Shown one piece after another: positions 39,664-48,572 of a stretch of 64,000 nucleotides of DNA. The number at the start of each line of letters is the position of its first letter. Position 1 is the first letter of the stretch. Source of the stretch: Blattabacterium cuenoti. Its GTDB lineage: Bacteria > Bacteroidota > Bacteroidia > Flavobacteriales > Blattabacteriaceae. The notes below the pieces were generated by a model. It saw nothing but the letters and a program-made list of their open reading frames with translations. It made no database searches and was not told where the DNA came from. Both the position numbers and the translations under genes were made by a program. The DNA lies in the NCBI RefSeq assembly GCF_014251755.1, contig NZ_CP059200.1, positions 561,921 through 625,920 of the forward strand, written 5' to 3'.

Positions 39664-40683
39664 TCAATTTTTTTGATTTAACAAAGAATGCATATAATCA
39701 ATAAGATCTAACAATTTTGTGGAATAACCAACTTCATTATCGTACCAAGAAACAATTTTGAAAAAATTGGAATTTAACATCATACTCGAATTTGCATCAA
39801 AAATAGAAATTCTTTTATCTCCTATAAAATCAGATGAAACAACAGTATCTTCTGTATATCCTAATATGTTTTTTAATGTGGTTTGAGAAGCATGTTTCAT
39901 GCAAAATTTAATTTTATCAAAATTTGTACTAGTTTTTAAACTAACCGTAAAATCCAAAACAGAAACATTTGCTACAGGTACTCTAAAAGCCATTCCTGTT
40001 AATTTTCCGTTCAAACTGGGAATAATTCTACCTACGGCATTAGCCGCACCTGTTGATGATGGTATTATATTAACCAATGAAGATCTCCCTCCTCTCCAAT
40101 CTCTAGCGGAAATAGAATCAACAACTTTTTGAGTTGCAGTAGAAGCATGTATAGTTGTCATAAATCCTTCAGATATTCCAAAATTATCATTTAAAACTTT
40201 AACAATTGGAGAAAGACAATTTGTAGTACAAGAAGCATTAGATACAATATTTTGATCTTTTCTCATATTTTCATGATTGACTCCCATAACAAACATAGGA
40301 ATATCATCTTTAGGTGGAGCGGATAAAATCACTTTTTTAGCACCTGATTCTAAATGAGCATTAGCTAAATCTTTTGTTAAAAAAAGTCCAGTAGATTCCA
40401 CAACATATTCTACATTCAAATTTCCCCAATTGAGTTTTTTAGGATCTTTTTCATTAGTAACCTTAACCCGTTTTTCATTCAAAATGAGAGAATCTGTATC
40501 TTCAATACGAATCTTTCCTTTAAAAGAACCATGAATAGAATCATATTTTAACATATAAGCTAAATATTCTATAGATACTAAATCATTTATAGATACTACT
40601 TGAACGTTATTTCTATTTAAAGCAGATAATAAAACGAACTTTCCTATTCTTCCAATTCCATTAATTCCTATTTTGATAGACAT
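39664..40683 (-). CDS. gap: Glyceraldehyde-3-phosphate dehydrogenase
   Basis: A 339-residue NAD-dependent enzyme of glycolysis/gluconeogenesis. The Rossmann motif INGIGRIGK begins at residue 8, the active-site SNASCTTNCLSP has nucleophile Cys152, and the C-terminal SWYDNEVGYS is present. Full length. In combination with pckA it supports gluconeogenic flux. It is 26 bp downstream of lepA on the same strand. Confidence 0.95.
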   Translation of the reverse strand: MSIKIGINGIGRIGKFVLLSALNRNNVQVVSINDLVSIEYLAYMLKYDSIHGSFKGKIRIEDTDSLILNEKRVKVTNEKDPKKLNWGNLNVEYVVESTGLFLTKDLANAHLESGAKKVILSAPPKDDIPMFVMGVNHENMRKDQNIVSNASCTTNCLSPIVKVLNDNFGISEGFMTTIHASTATQKVVDSISARDWRGGRSSLVNIIPSSTGAANAVGRIIPSLNGKLTGMAFRVPVANVSVLDFTVSLKTSTNFDKIKFCMKHASQTTLKNILGYTEDTVVSSDFIGDKRISIFDANSSMMLNSNFFKIVSWYDNEVGYSTKLLDLIDYMHSLLNQKN

Positions 40684-40709
40684 ATTTAAATAATTTTTTT
40701 TGTTATAAA

Positions 40710-42506
40710 TTAATTTTTAACTTTCAAAAAAGTCATAAAAGCAGATGATGGAATTTTAATTTTTCCTATCTGACGCATTTTTTTCTTTCCTTTTTTTTGT
40801 TTTTCCAAAAGTTTTCTTTTTCTAGAAATATCCCCTCCATAACATTTATCTGTGACATTTTTTCTGAAAGCTTTAATGGTTTCTCTTGCTATAATTTTTC
40901 CAGATACAGAAACTTGAATAGGAATACTAAATTGATGTTTTGGAATTAATACAGATAATTCTTGACATATTTTTTTGGATAAAAACAAAGCTTTCGTTTT
41001 ATGAACTAAAAGAGATAAAGGTTCTATTTTTTCGTGATTAATCCATACAGTAATTTTTTTTAAATCCGAATTTCTATAACCAATAAAATTATAATCAAAA
41101 GAAGCATATCCATTAGAAATACTTTTTAACTTATCATAAAAATCAAATACAATTTCCGATAAAGGCATTTCAAACATAATTTTGATTCTTTTTGAAGTCA
41201 TATAATTATGATTTGAAATCATAATTCCTCGTTTTTCAATACATAATGACATTACATTTCCTATATAGATATCTTTAGTAAAAATAGAAACTAAAACATA
41301 TGGTTCTTCTATCCTTTTGAATTTTTCCGTTTCTGGAAAATCTGAAGGATTATTAATAATTAAAATCTTTTGATTTTTTTTCATATAAACTCTGTAAGAA
41401 ACATTAGGAATAGTAAGTATAACAGAAATATCATATTCACGTTCTAAACGATCTTTCACAATTTCCATATGAAGAAACCCTAAAAATCCACAATGAAACC
41501 CAAATCCTAATGCAGGAGAAGACTCAGGACTAAAAGAAAGTGCAGCATCATTTAATTGCAATTTTTCTATAGAAGAACGTAAATCTTCATATTTATCAGA
41601 ATCAACGGGATAAATACTAGCGAAAACCATAGGTTTAAATTCTTTAAATTTTTGTATCGCTTTTGTAGCTGGTTTTTGAGCATCTGTTATAGTGTCTCCT
41701 ACTTTTACTTCACTTGCATTTTTTATACCAGATACAACATACCCAACATCTCCTGTATTAATTTGATTTTTTGAAATATGTTTTAATTTCAAAGTTCCTA
41801 TCTCATAAGCAGAATAAATTTTTCCTGTAGACATAAATTGTAATTTTTGTCCTTTTCGGATACAACCATTTTTTATTCTAAATAATATTTCAATTCCTCT
41901 AAATGGATTGTATAAAGAATCAAAAACAATAGCTTGTAAAGGAGCTTTTGAATCTCCTTTTGGATAAGGAATACGTGTTACTATTTGATTTAAAACATGA
42001 TTAATTCCTAATCCATTTTTTGCACTAATAGGAATAATATCTTTTTTTTTACATCCCACTAATTCCATAATTTCTTTCATTACGTCTTCAGAAATGGAAT
42101 CAGACAAATCAATTTTGTTTAAAACTGGAATAATGATTAGGTGATTTTTTAATGCCAAAGAAAGATGGGATATTGTTTGTGCTTGCACACTTTTCGTACA
42201 ATCAACAACAAGTATAGCTCCTTCACAAGCTGCAATCGAACGCGATACTTCATATGAAAAATCAACATGTCCAGGTGTATCTATTAGATTTAAAATGTAT
42301 ATTTTATTATCATATTTATATTCCATCTGAACAGCGTGACTCTTGATCGTTATTCCACGTTCTCTTTCTAAATCCATATCATCCAATAACTGATTCCGGT
42401 TTTTTTTTGACACTGTTTTTGTAAATTCTAACAAACGATCAGCTAACGTACTTTTTCCGTGATCTATATGTGCGATAATACAAAAATTTCGAATATCATG
42501 AATCAT
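40710..42506 (-). CDS. lepA: Elongation factor 4 (LepA)
   Basis: A 598-residue translational GTPase associated with ribosome back-translocation or 30S biogenesis. G1 is AHIDHGKSTLADRLLEF, G2 RGITIK, G3 DTPGHVDFSYE and G4 VLNKIDL. The LepA-specific C-terminal domain begins around GYASFDYNFIGYR and includes CYGGDISRKRKLLEKQKKGK (written GGDISRKRKLLEKQKKGK). Full length. tRNA-Arg(CCG) lies 27 bp upstream on the same strand. Confidence 0.95.
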   Translation of the reverse strand: MIHDIRNFCIIAHIDHGKSTLADRLLEFTKTVSKKNRNQLLDDMDLERERGITIKSHAVQMEYKYDNKIYILNLIDTPGHVDFSYEVSRSIAACEGAILVVDCTKSVQAQTISHLSLALKNHLIIIPVLNKIDLSDSISEDVMKEIMELVGCKKKDIIPISAKNGLGINHVLNQIVTRIPYPKGDSKAPLQAIVFDSLYNPFRGIEILFRIKNGCIRKGQKLQFMSTGKIYSAYEIGTLKLKHISKNQINTGDVGYVVSGIKNASEVKVGDTITDAQKPATKAIQKFKEFKPMVFASIYPVDSDKYEDLRSSIEKLQLNDAALSFSPESSPALGFGFHCGFLGFLHMEIVKDRLEREYDISVILTIPNVSYRVYMKKNQKILIINNPSDFPETEKFKRIEEPYVLVSIFTKDIYIGNVMSLCIEKRGIMISNHNYMTSKRIKIMFEMPLSEIVFDFYDKLKSISNGYASFDYNFIGYRNSDLKKITVWINHEKIEPLSLLVHKTKALFLSKKICQELSVLIPKHQFSIPIQVSVSGKIIARETIKAFRKNVTDKCYGGDISRKRKLLEKQKKGKKKMRQIGKIKIPSSAFMTFLKVKN

Positions 42507-42533
42507 GATTGATTGAGTTTAAAAATCTTCAAA

Positions 42534-42606
42534 TAACCTTGAAGGGAATCGAACCCATACCATAGGAATCGGAATCCTATATTCTATCCTATTAAACTAC
42601 AAGGCT
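42534..42606 (-). tRNA. tRNA-Arg (CCG anticodon)
   Basis: A 73-nt cloverleaf on the minus strand. Acceptor AGCCTTG pairs with CAAGGTT, the anticodon stem TAGGA/TCCTA holds loop TTCCGAT with anticodon CCG, and the T-arm is GGGTTCGATTCCC with one mismatch in the stem. Discriminator A, no encoded CCA. It reads CGG arginine codons. Confidence 0.9.
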
Positions 42607-42662
42607 AAGACCATATATAATAATGATTTAATATAAAGAAATAATATTTTAAAGGATGACAG

Positions 42663-43238
42663 TCAGTTGAATAGATTCATAGTTTTTTTGAGTCCGTTTA
42701 TTACAAATGAAAATATTATCTTTATACCTATATCTAATTTTGAAAATAAATCATCTATTTCTTCATTTTTCCAATTTTCTAATACATAAGAATCTATTTT
42801 TTGATCAAAATAATTTTTTTTAATTCCAAAACGAAGACGTGCATAATGAGTTGTTCCTATTGTTATTTCTATATTTTTTAATCCATTATGTCCTCCACTT
42901 CCACCTTTTCCTCTTAAACGAAAACTACCAAAGTTTAAATAAATATCATCAGATATTATCAAAATATTTTGTAATATAATTTTTTCTTTTATCATCCAAT
43001 ATTTAACAGCTTCTCCACTACGATTCATATAAGTAGATGGTTTTAAAAAAAAAAGTAATTTATCATTATAGCTGAATTCAGAAATAAAACCTAGTTTTTT
43101 TTTAGAAAAAGAAAAACGATATTTTTTTGAAATTTGGTCCAAAATCATAAATCCTAAATTATGTCTAGTTTTTCTGTATAAATATCCTGGATTTCCTAAT
43201 CCGATTATCAAAAATTTTTCAGGGGGTAAATGATTCAT
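42663..43238 (-). CDS. pth: Peptidyl-tRNA hydrolase
   Basis: A 191-residue esterase that recycles peptidyl-tRNA released during translation. IIGLGNPGYLYRKTRHNLGF contains the catalytic His in RHN; Asn and Asp ligands appear in STYMNRSGEAV and ISDDIYLNFGSFRLRG, followed by GGHNGLKNI. Full length. Its ATG overlaps the stop of sucD by 4 bp, so the two are co-transcribed. Confidence 0.94.
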   Translation of the reverse strand: MNHLPPEKFLIIGLGNPGYLYRKTRHNLGFMILDQISKKYRFSFSKKKLGFISEFSYNDKLLFFLKPSTYMNRSGEAVKYWMIKEKIILQNILIISDDIYLNFGSFRLRGKGGSGGHNGLKNIEITIGTTHYARLRFGIKKNYFDQKIDSYVLENWKNEEIDDLFSKLDIGIKIIFSFVINGLKKTMNLFN

Positions 43239-44116
43239 ATTGAATGAAGAATTTCATATACAGTTTTTCCTATATTAGCCGGAGATTTCGCAATATGTAT
43301 TCCACTTTCTTCCATTATTTTTATTTTTTCCTGTGCTGTTTCTATTTTTTTTTCTATAATTGCTCCAGCATGTCCCATTGTTTTTCCTTTTGGAGCTGTT
43401 TGTCCAGCTATAAAACCTATCACTGGTTTTTTATTTTTTAATTTTTTTATCCATTTAGCCGCTTCAATTTCTAATTGTCCACCTATTTCTCCAATCATAA
43501 CAATACATTCTGTTTCTGAATCAGATAAAAATAGTTTCATAATTTCCTTTATATTCATTCCAATAATAGAATCCCCTCCTATACCAACAGCAGTGGAAAT
43601 TCCATAACCCAATTTCACAATTTGGTCTGCCGCTTCATAAGTTAAAGTTCCTGATCTAGAAATTATCCCTATATTTCCTTTTTTTTTAAAAACTGAATTA
43701 GGCATTATCCCGACTTTAGCCTCTTTTGGAGTAATAATTCCAGGACAATTTGGTCCTATTAAACGAGATTTTTTTCCTTGTAAAAAATGCTTTATTCGAA
43801 TCATATCTGATACAGGTATTCCTTCTGTGATACAAACAATAATTTGTATATTCATGTAAATAGATTCTAAAATAGCATCAGAAGCAAAAGAAGAAGGTAC
43901 AAAAATTATGCTCACATTTCCTCCTGTCTGATTCACTGCTTCTTCAATTGTATTAAAAATAGGAACCCCTAAATATATTTTTCCCCCTTTTCCTGGTGTT
44001 ATTCCTCCTGCTATAGGAGTTCCATAATTTATCATTTGTTCAGTATGAAATAACCCTTCTTTTCCAGTTAATCCTTGTACAAGGACTTTAATGTTTTTAT
44101 CTATTAAAATACTCAT
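43235..44116 (-). CDS. sucD: Succinyl-CoA synthetase alpha subunit
   Basis: A 293-residue subunit carrying the phosphohistidine used in substrate-level phosphorylation of ADP or GDP. CoA-binding GLTGKEGLFHTEQM is N-terminal, GPNCPGIITP follows, GIISRSGTLTYEA is conserved, and the active histidine lies in GKTMGHAGAII. The beta subunit sucC is not in the window. The flavobacterial order lpxD, lpxC-fabZ, lpxA, efp, sucD is recognisable around it, with the lpx genes missing or ruined. Confidence 0.94.
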   Translation of the reverse strand: MSILIDKNIKVLVQGLTGKEGLFHTEQMINYGTPIAGGITPGKGGKIYLGVPIFNTIEEAVNQTGGNVSIIFVPSSFASDAILESIYMNIQIIVCITEGIPVSDMIRIKHFLQGKKSRLIGPNCPGIITPKEAKVGIMPNSVFKKKGNIGIISRSGTLTYEAADQIVKLGYGISTAVGIGGDSIIGMNIKEIMKLFLSDSETECIVMIGEIGGQLEIEAAKWIKKLKNKKPVIGFIAGQTAPKGKTMGHAGAIIEKKIETAQEKIKIMEESGIHIAKSPANIGKTVYEILHSI

Positions 44117-44149
44117 AACTCTTAAATTTATTTTAATATAATTTGAATT

Positions 44150-44719
44150 TTATTTTCTCACTCTTTCTATATAAGATCTATTTTTTGTATTTATTTTCAA
44201 AAATTCTCCTGTTTTGATAAAAAAAGGTACTAATAATCTTGTTCCTGTTTCTAAAAAAACAATTTTATTGTTGTTATTAATAGTATCGCCTTTTTTGACA
44301 GGTTCTGTATGAATTACTTTTAAAATAACTGTGGTAGGCATTTTTAAAAATAAAAAAATTCTTTCTTTTTCACTTTTTACATGAAAAAAAATAGGTATTT
44401 TCATACCTTCTTTTAAAAATTCTACATTGATGTTATTTATTAATCTTTTCTCTATTTGTATTTGATCATAAGTGCTATCATTCATAAAATGAAATATATC
44501 TCTTTTTTTATATAAATACCTATATGAATGAAATTCTATCTTAACCTTTTTTAATTTATGTTTTGATGAAAATTTATTTTCTAAAACATGACCTGTTACT
44601 AAATTTTTCAATTTAGTCCTCATAAAGGCATATCCCTTTCCAGGTTTTACATGAAGAAAATCAATAATTTTGAATATTTCTTTATTCCATTGTATATATA
44701 AACCTTTTCTGATTTTCAT
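44150..44719 (-). CDS. efp: Elongation factor P
   Basis: A 189-residue translation factor relieving ribosome stalling at polyproline. The KPGKG loop at residues 25-29 places Lys28 at the position equivalent to E. coli Lys34, which can be modified. Three beta-barrel domains are expected and the C-terminus INTKNRSYIERV fits domain III. It begins 20 bp after the fabZ stop, where lpxA would normally stand in flavobacteria. Confidence 0.93.
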   Translation of the reverse strand: MKIRKGLYIQWNKEIFKIIDFLHVKPGKGYAFMRTKLKNLVTGHVLENKFSSKHKLKKVKIEFHSYRYLYKKRDIFHFMNDSTYDQIQIEKRLINNINVEFLKEGMKIPIFFHVKSEKERIFLFLKMPTTVILKVIHTEPVKKGDTINNNNKIVFLETGTRLLVPFFIKTGEFLKINTKNRSYIERVRK

Positions 44720-44739
44720 TTGATTTTGAATTAAAATTT

Positions 44740-45312
44740 TCAGAATTTTTCGTAGTTTTTTACTATTTTGGCTACAACTTCTGCTTCTACTACAAGCTTG
44801 TTATTCACATAACCTTTTCCTTTCATGTGAACAATTCCTCTTTTCATAGATTTCAACAAATCAACTTGAAAAATAATGATATCTCCAGGAACTATTTTTT
44901 GTTTAAATTTTACTTTGTCTATTTTTAAAAAATAAGTAGAATATAATTCAGGATGACTTAGTTTATTTAACACAAGAATTCCTCCGACTTGTGCCAGAGC
45001 TTCTATTTGTAATACTCCTGGCATAATTGGCTCTCTTGGAAAATGTCCTATGAAAAAAAATTCATTCATGGTTACATTTTTAACTCCTACAATACTATTT
45101 TCTGTTAAATCTATAATTTTATCTACTAAGAGAAATGGAGGTTTATGAGGCAAAATTTTCATAATGCTTTTTATGTCCAAAATAGGTTTCTTTTTTAAAT
45201 CAAATTCAGGAATCTCATTTTTTTTAAATGTTTGAATTTTATTCATTAACTCCTTTAAAAATTGCATAATAATATAATTATCTGGATTATAAAAAATGAA
45301 TTTAGATTCCAT
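44740..45312 (-). CDS. fabZ: 3-hydroxyacyl-ACP dehydratase FabZ, survivor of an LpxC-FabZ fusion
   Basis: A 190-residue hot-dog-fold dehydratase for fatty acid elongation. The FabZ core starts at ILDIKSIMKILPHKPPFLLVD and contains the catalytic GHFPREPIMPGVLQIEA with His and Glu. The first 50 residues (KNEIPEFDLKKKP and upstream) match the linker and tail of LpxC found in the Bacteroidetes LpxC-FabZ fusion. Upstream DNA holds the ruined LpxC half. Start codons at Met1, Met15 (45270) or Met22 are all possible, none being the ancestral one. Confidence 0.92.
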   Translation of the reverse strand: MESKFIFYNPDNYIIMQFLKELMNKIQTFKKNEIPEFDLKKKPILDIKSIMKILPHKPPFLLVDKIIDLTENSIVGVKNVTMNEFFFIGHFPREPIMPGVLQIEALAQVGGILVLNKLSHPELYSTYFLKIDKVKFKQKIVPGDIIIFQVDLLKSMKRGIVHMKGKGYVNNKLVVEAEVVAKIVKNYEKF

Positions 45313-45874
45313 TCAAGTTAGAACTCCATATAAAAGAAAATGTTTCTAAATTTCATTAACAAAATCTTTTAAAGAAGACATGGAATCTTCTTTGATTTTA
45401 CAAAATTTTTTGTATTCTTTGTGAAAGAAAAAAATTTTGTAAAATCAATTTCTTTGTAAAACGGATCTATATGTTTTAAAATCGCATTTTGTGCATAAAA
45501 AGAATATTTTCTTTTTTCGCTCTGTTCTATGATTGCCTACTCTTTGGAATTGCTTCTACAAAAAACTTAGAATAATCATAATCTATAAATAGAATAAAAA
45601 TTCCCATGTTCTAATTTTACGATCACATTATTATGATATCCATATCTGTTAGATAGAGCCGCTAAAATATGTTTTTCTTTATTAGAATATAAAAAGGAAT
45701 AATGTGTTTTTATACAAGATTTTTTTTTATAATATTATTTATTCTACTAATAACCATAAATCCTATATGGATTGGAGTTGGTTTGAAAGTTATAGTGCCT
45801 CTCTTTTTAGTAGTATATAAACCAAATTCTTGTAAAAGAAATCTTTTTTCAATAGTTTTTTTCTTTTTGAGCAT
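45313..45874 (-). pseudogene. lpxC: Eroded lpxC half of a former lpxC-fabZ gene
   Basis: On the minus strand, 45874 down to 45713 encodes 54 residues including LYTTKKRGTITFKPTPIHIGF, close to the LpxC N-terminus, ended by TAA. A second piece (about 45695-45590) reads KEKHILAALSNRYGYHNN, recalling the EHxLAAL segment of LpxC. Later fragments read SKFFVEAIP and IIEQSEKRKYSFYAQN, recalling the FVEAI and EQ-ER segments. Stops, frame changes and deletions separate them. LpxC deacetylates UDP-3-O-acyl-GlcNAc in lipid A synthesis. The gene cannot yield a working LpxC. A 60-codon plus-strand frame here is only its antisense shadow. Confidence 0.7.
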
Positions 45875-46000
45875 ATCTAATTAATAAATATTAGAACGAA
45901 ATTTCTTTTAAAAAAAATTATAAATCATAAAAAAATATCATAATAAAATAAAAACTTTATGTAATTTCTATTTCAGATGTATGATTTGTTATATTATATC

Positions 46001-46171
46001 ATGAGTTTTTCAAAACGTATAATTTTATTTTTCACAGGTTTTACTATTGGAATTCTGATATTACTTTTTTTTTCCTATCAAAAAAGATTTCTGAATCTAA
46101 AAAAGAAAAAAATAGGAAAAAAAAAGATGAAAAATATTTTTATAATATTCAAAAAAACAAATATATTGTAA
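46001..46171 (+). CDS. Small single-span membrane protein, possible remnant
   Basis: A frame of about 56 residues with one transmembrane helix (IILFFTGFTIGILILLFF) and a very basic tail. It begins MSFSKRIILFF; the frame is open from 45977. The start resembles small flavobacterial proteins whose N-terminal helix precedes a DUF4258-type domain, here replaced by lysine-rich low-complexity sequence. It ends 3 bp before rpmH. It may be a degenerate leftover; coding status is uncertain. Confidence 0.35.
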   Translation: MSFSKRIILFFTGFTIGILILLFFSYQKRFLNLKKKKIGKKKMKNIFIIFKKTNIL

Positions 46172-46174
46172 AAT

Positions 46175-46324
46175 ATGAAAAGAACTTATCAACCTTCGAA
46201 TAGAAAAAAAGTTAATGTTCATGGATTCATGAAACGAATGAATACAAAAACAGGTAGGATCATTATATCTAGAAGAAGAAAAAAAGGAAGAAAAAGACTC
46301 GCTATCTCCAATTTCAAGAAATAA
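46175..46324 (+). CDS. rpmH: Large-subunit ribosomal protein bL34
   Basis: A 49-residue basic protein, [18 protein letters not shown] at its start, with [20 protein letters not shown] following. This is unmistakable bL34, a 50S component. It is short enough to be missed by length filters. It is convergent with the M14 peptidase gene, 6 bp away. Neither rnpA nor yidC, often near rpmH, is adjacent; yidD is at 58500-58739. Confidence 0.96.
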   Translation: MKRTYQPSNRKKVNVHGFMKRMNTKTGRIIISRRRKKGRKRLAISNFKK

Positions 46325-46330
46325 AATTAA

Positions 46331-47506
46331 TTATAAAATTTGAAAATTTTCTATATCTCCAATTTTAGGAAAACTTTCTCCTTTTTTTCCATAAAATTTC
46401 TTTCCTTTTACAATACATTCTTCATAGGCAAAAAAATAGGATAAGTCTCCTATATCTACTATCTTAGTAAAAATAGAAATATTTTTTTTCATTAAATCCC
46501 ATTTTTCAAAATTCATTAATCCTATGTCTACAAAAAATTTATTTTGATTTTTACGTATTTGAACCTTTCTATATATTTTATCTAATAAAATATTTTTGTT
46601 TTCTGGAATATCGAAATAAGATTTATAATTTTTTTCAATATCTACTCCTATAGAAGAAGAAATAAAATAAATTCCCGAAAGGATAGATAATACAGTATAT
46701 TTTCTAATAATTTTTTTTTGAATGTCTTTGGGATAATTTCCTGATTCAATTAGAATACAAGGATAACCTAATTTTTGTAACCGATCTCCAGTTGCTGTAG
46801 GATACAATTCATCAGAAAATCTTCCTATTGATCCAATATCAGGTAAAATTTTATAAATTTCATTTGCAATAAAATTTATAATTTCCATAGATTTTTTTCT
46901 ACTTATAGAATAAGTATTTTTTTCCATGGATATAGATGGAGATAAAAAAGACAAAATAGCAGGATTAAAATTTTTATGTCCAACATTATAAATGCTTCTT
47001 TGATCATGTAAATTAAATAAAATGTTAGGATTATTTTTTTCTATTTCCTGAAATAGAATTTGCATTTCTGGAGATTGTAAACGAATAGCATCTCTATTTA
47101 AGTCTATATTTATAGCGTTCCTTCTTTGAAAAATTTCAGCTCCATCAGGATTTAGCATAGGAATAAATAAAAGAGTTAAACTTTTTTTTAAAAATTGAAC
47201 TAAATCACAATTGTTTCTTATCAAAAAAAAATGAAAAAGTTCAAACATAGATTTAGTACCAGTTGTTTCATTTCCATGCATTTGAGACCATATCAATATT
47301 TTCATTTTTCCTATCCCCCATTTGATTTTGAAAATGGTTCTTTTTTCTATAGAAAATCCTATAGGAATAATAGAGCATATATCTTTATACTTATTCATAA
47401 TTTGTAATAAGTCAGAATATTTGAAAATTTTTGAATCCCCAATCCTACTGTCTTTAAAAAAAGATTCATAACTCTGAAATAGAGATAAAATATCGAAAAA
47501 CGACAT
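46331..47506 (-). CDS. M14-family zinc carboxypeptidase-like protein
   Basis: A 391-residue metallopeptidase of the carboxypeptidase A/succinylglutamate desuccinylase superfamily. Zinc ligands His77 and Glu80 are in QMHGNETTG. NLHDQRS supplies the third ligand, INIDLNRDA is a substrate-binding segment, and LIESGNYP probably carries the catalytic Glu. No signal peptide is obvious, so a cytoplasmic peptidase is likely. Substrate unknown. It converges with rpmH and is divergent from the CPBP gene. Confidence 0.82.
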   Translation of the reverse strand: MSFFDILSLFQSYESFFKDSRIGDSKIFKYSDLLQIMNKYKDICSIIPIGFSIEKRTIFKIKWGIGKMKILIWSQMHGNETTGTKSMFELFHFFLIRNNCDLVQFLKKSLTLLFIPMLNPDGAEIFQRRNAINIDLNRDAIRLQSPEMQILFQEIEKNNPNILFNLHDQRSIYNVGHKNFNPAILSFLSPSISMEKNTYSISRKKSMEIINFIANEIYKILPDIGSIGRFSDELYPTATGDRLQKLGYPCILIESGNYPKDIQKKIIRKYTVLSILSGIYFISSSIGVDIEKNYKSYFDIPENKNILLDKIYRKVQIRKNQNKFFVDIGLMNFEKWDLMKKNISIFTKIVDIGDLSYFFAYEECIVKGKKFYGKKGESFPKIGDIENFQIL

Positions 47507-47683
47507 AAAAACTTTAATTTTATTTAAAAAAATTCTACTATTTATATATGATGAATAAAAAAATTGTTGTTATCTTTCAAAAAGATAAAATTAAAAAAAT
47601 TTCATAATCTAAAATGAAAAATGCTGAAAGAAACAACAGAATGAATCATAATAAAAAAATAAAACGAATTTTTAATATTTATT

Positions 47684-48493
47684 ATGAAAAATTATTTTAA
47701 AATAAATTATATAGAATCTATTTTATTAATAGTGGGATTTATTGTTTTAAATTTTTTAAATTTAGTTCTTAGAAAATTATTTATTTCTATTAATTTACCT
47801 GAAAGCATGATATTTTCAATATCATATACTCTTCCTTTTATTTTGTTATTTTTTTTTATATCTCATCAAGCTCAGAAAAAAAATTTAATCATAGACTTAT
47901 CCACAAAATTCTCTTCATGGTACATTTATTTTGTTATTTTTTGCATGATGTTTTGTATGATCATTATCAATGAATATATTTCTTCATTAGTTCCAAGAGA
48001 AGGGCCAATACTAGGAAACATGTACAAAGAAATTGAAGAGTTTCTAAAAGAAGAAGTTAAAAATCCAATTCCTTTTTTTTCTACTACAATATTGCTAGCA
48101 CCTATATGTGAAGAAGTTCTTTTTAGAGGAATTATTTTAAATGGAATGTTAAAAAATAAGATACATCCTATTAAAGCTATTTTATTTTCTTCATTTTTAT
48201 TCGGATTAACTCATATGAATCCATGGCAATTAGTAGGAGGGATGATTATTGGAAGTTTTATAGGTTTCATTTATTTTATAACTTCTTCTATTATAGACTG
48301 TATATTATTACATGTTTTTAATAATGCTTTTGCCATATTCACCATGTTTTTCTTTATAAAAAATGAGGATCCTTTTTTATCAAAAAAAGAGGTAAATACG
48401 AATATAGGAATCATATTAATAATAGCTTTTATTATAATAATTAGTGGAAGTATTTTTCTTTTAAAAAAAAAGAAAGAAAAAATACCAAAATAA
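47684..48493 (+). CDS. CPBP-family intramembrane metalloprotease
   Basis: A 269-residue polytopic membrane protein with about seven or eight hydrophobic spans. The CAAX-protease/bacteriocin-processing (Abi) motifs are EEVLFRG, FGLTHMNPW and a third motif around HVFNNAF. Members are membrane-embedded metalloproteases of varied function. The ortholog's substrate is unknown. The 177-bp upstream stretch has an 8-bp inverted repeat (47570-47588) but no clear promoter. Confidence 0.85.
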   Translation: MKNYFKINYIESILLIVGFIVLNFLNLVLRKLFISINLPESMIFSISYTLPFILLFFFISHQAQKKNLIIDLSTKFSSWYIYFVIFCMMFCMIIINEYISSLVPREGPILGNMYKEIEEFLKEEVKNPIPFFSTTILLAPICEEVLFRGIILNGMLKNKIHPIKAILFSSFLFGLTHMNPWQLVGGMIIGSFIGFIYFITSSIIDCILLHVFNNAFAIFTMFFFIKNEDPFLSKKEVNTNIGIILIIAFIIIISGSIFLLKKKKEKIPK

Positions 48494-48572
48494 AATTCAA
48501 TTTTAAAACAAATACTGACTATATACAACAATATACATAAATCATACAAATTTCTTAAAACAACTTTTCATA

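Noticed and set aside
45702..45884. 60-codon hydrophobic plus-strand frame
   Set aside because: It is antisense to the lpxC N-terminal remnant, which has a clear family match; the hydrophobicity is a by-product of AT-rich complement.
47570..47588. 8-bp hairpin upstream of the CPBP gene as a terminator
   Set aside because: It lies between two divergent starts, so no transcript is expected to end there.
47548..47680. Short frames (such as MNKKIVVIFQKDKI) before the CPBP gene as a small gene
   Set aside because: About 20 codons, no homology recognised and no ribosome-level evidence; most likely chance.
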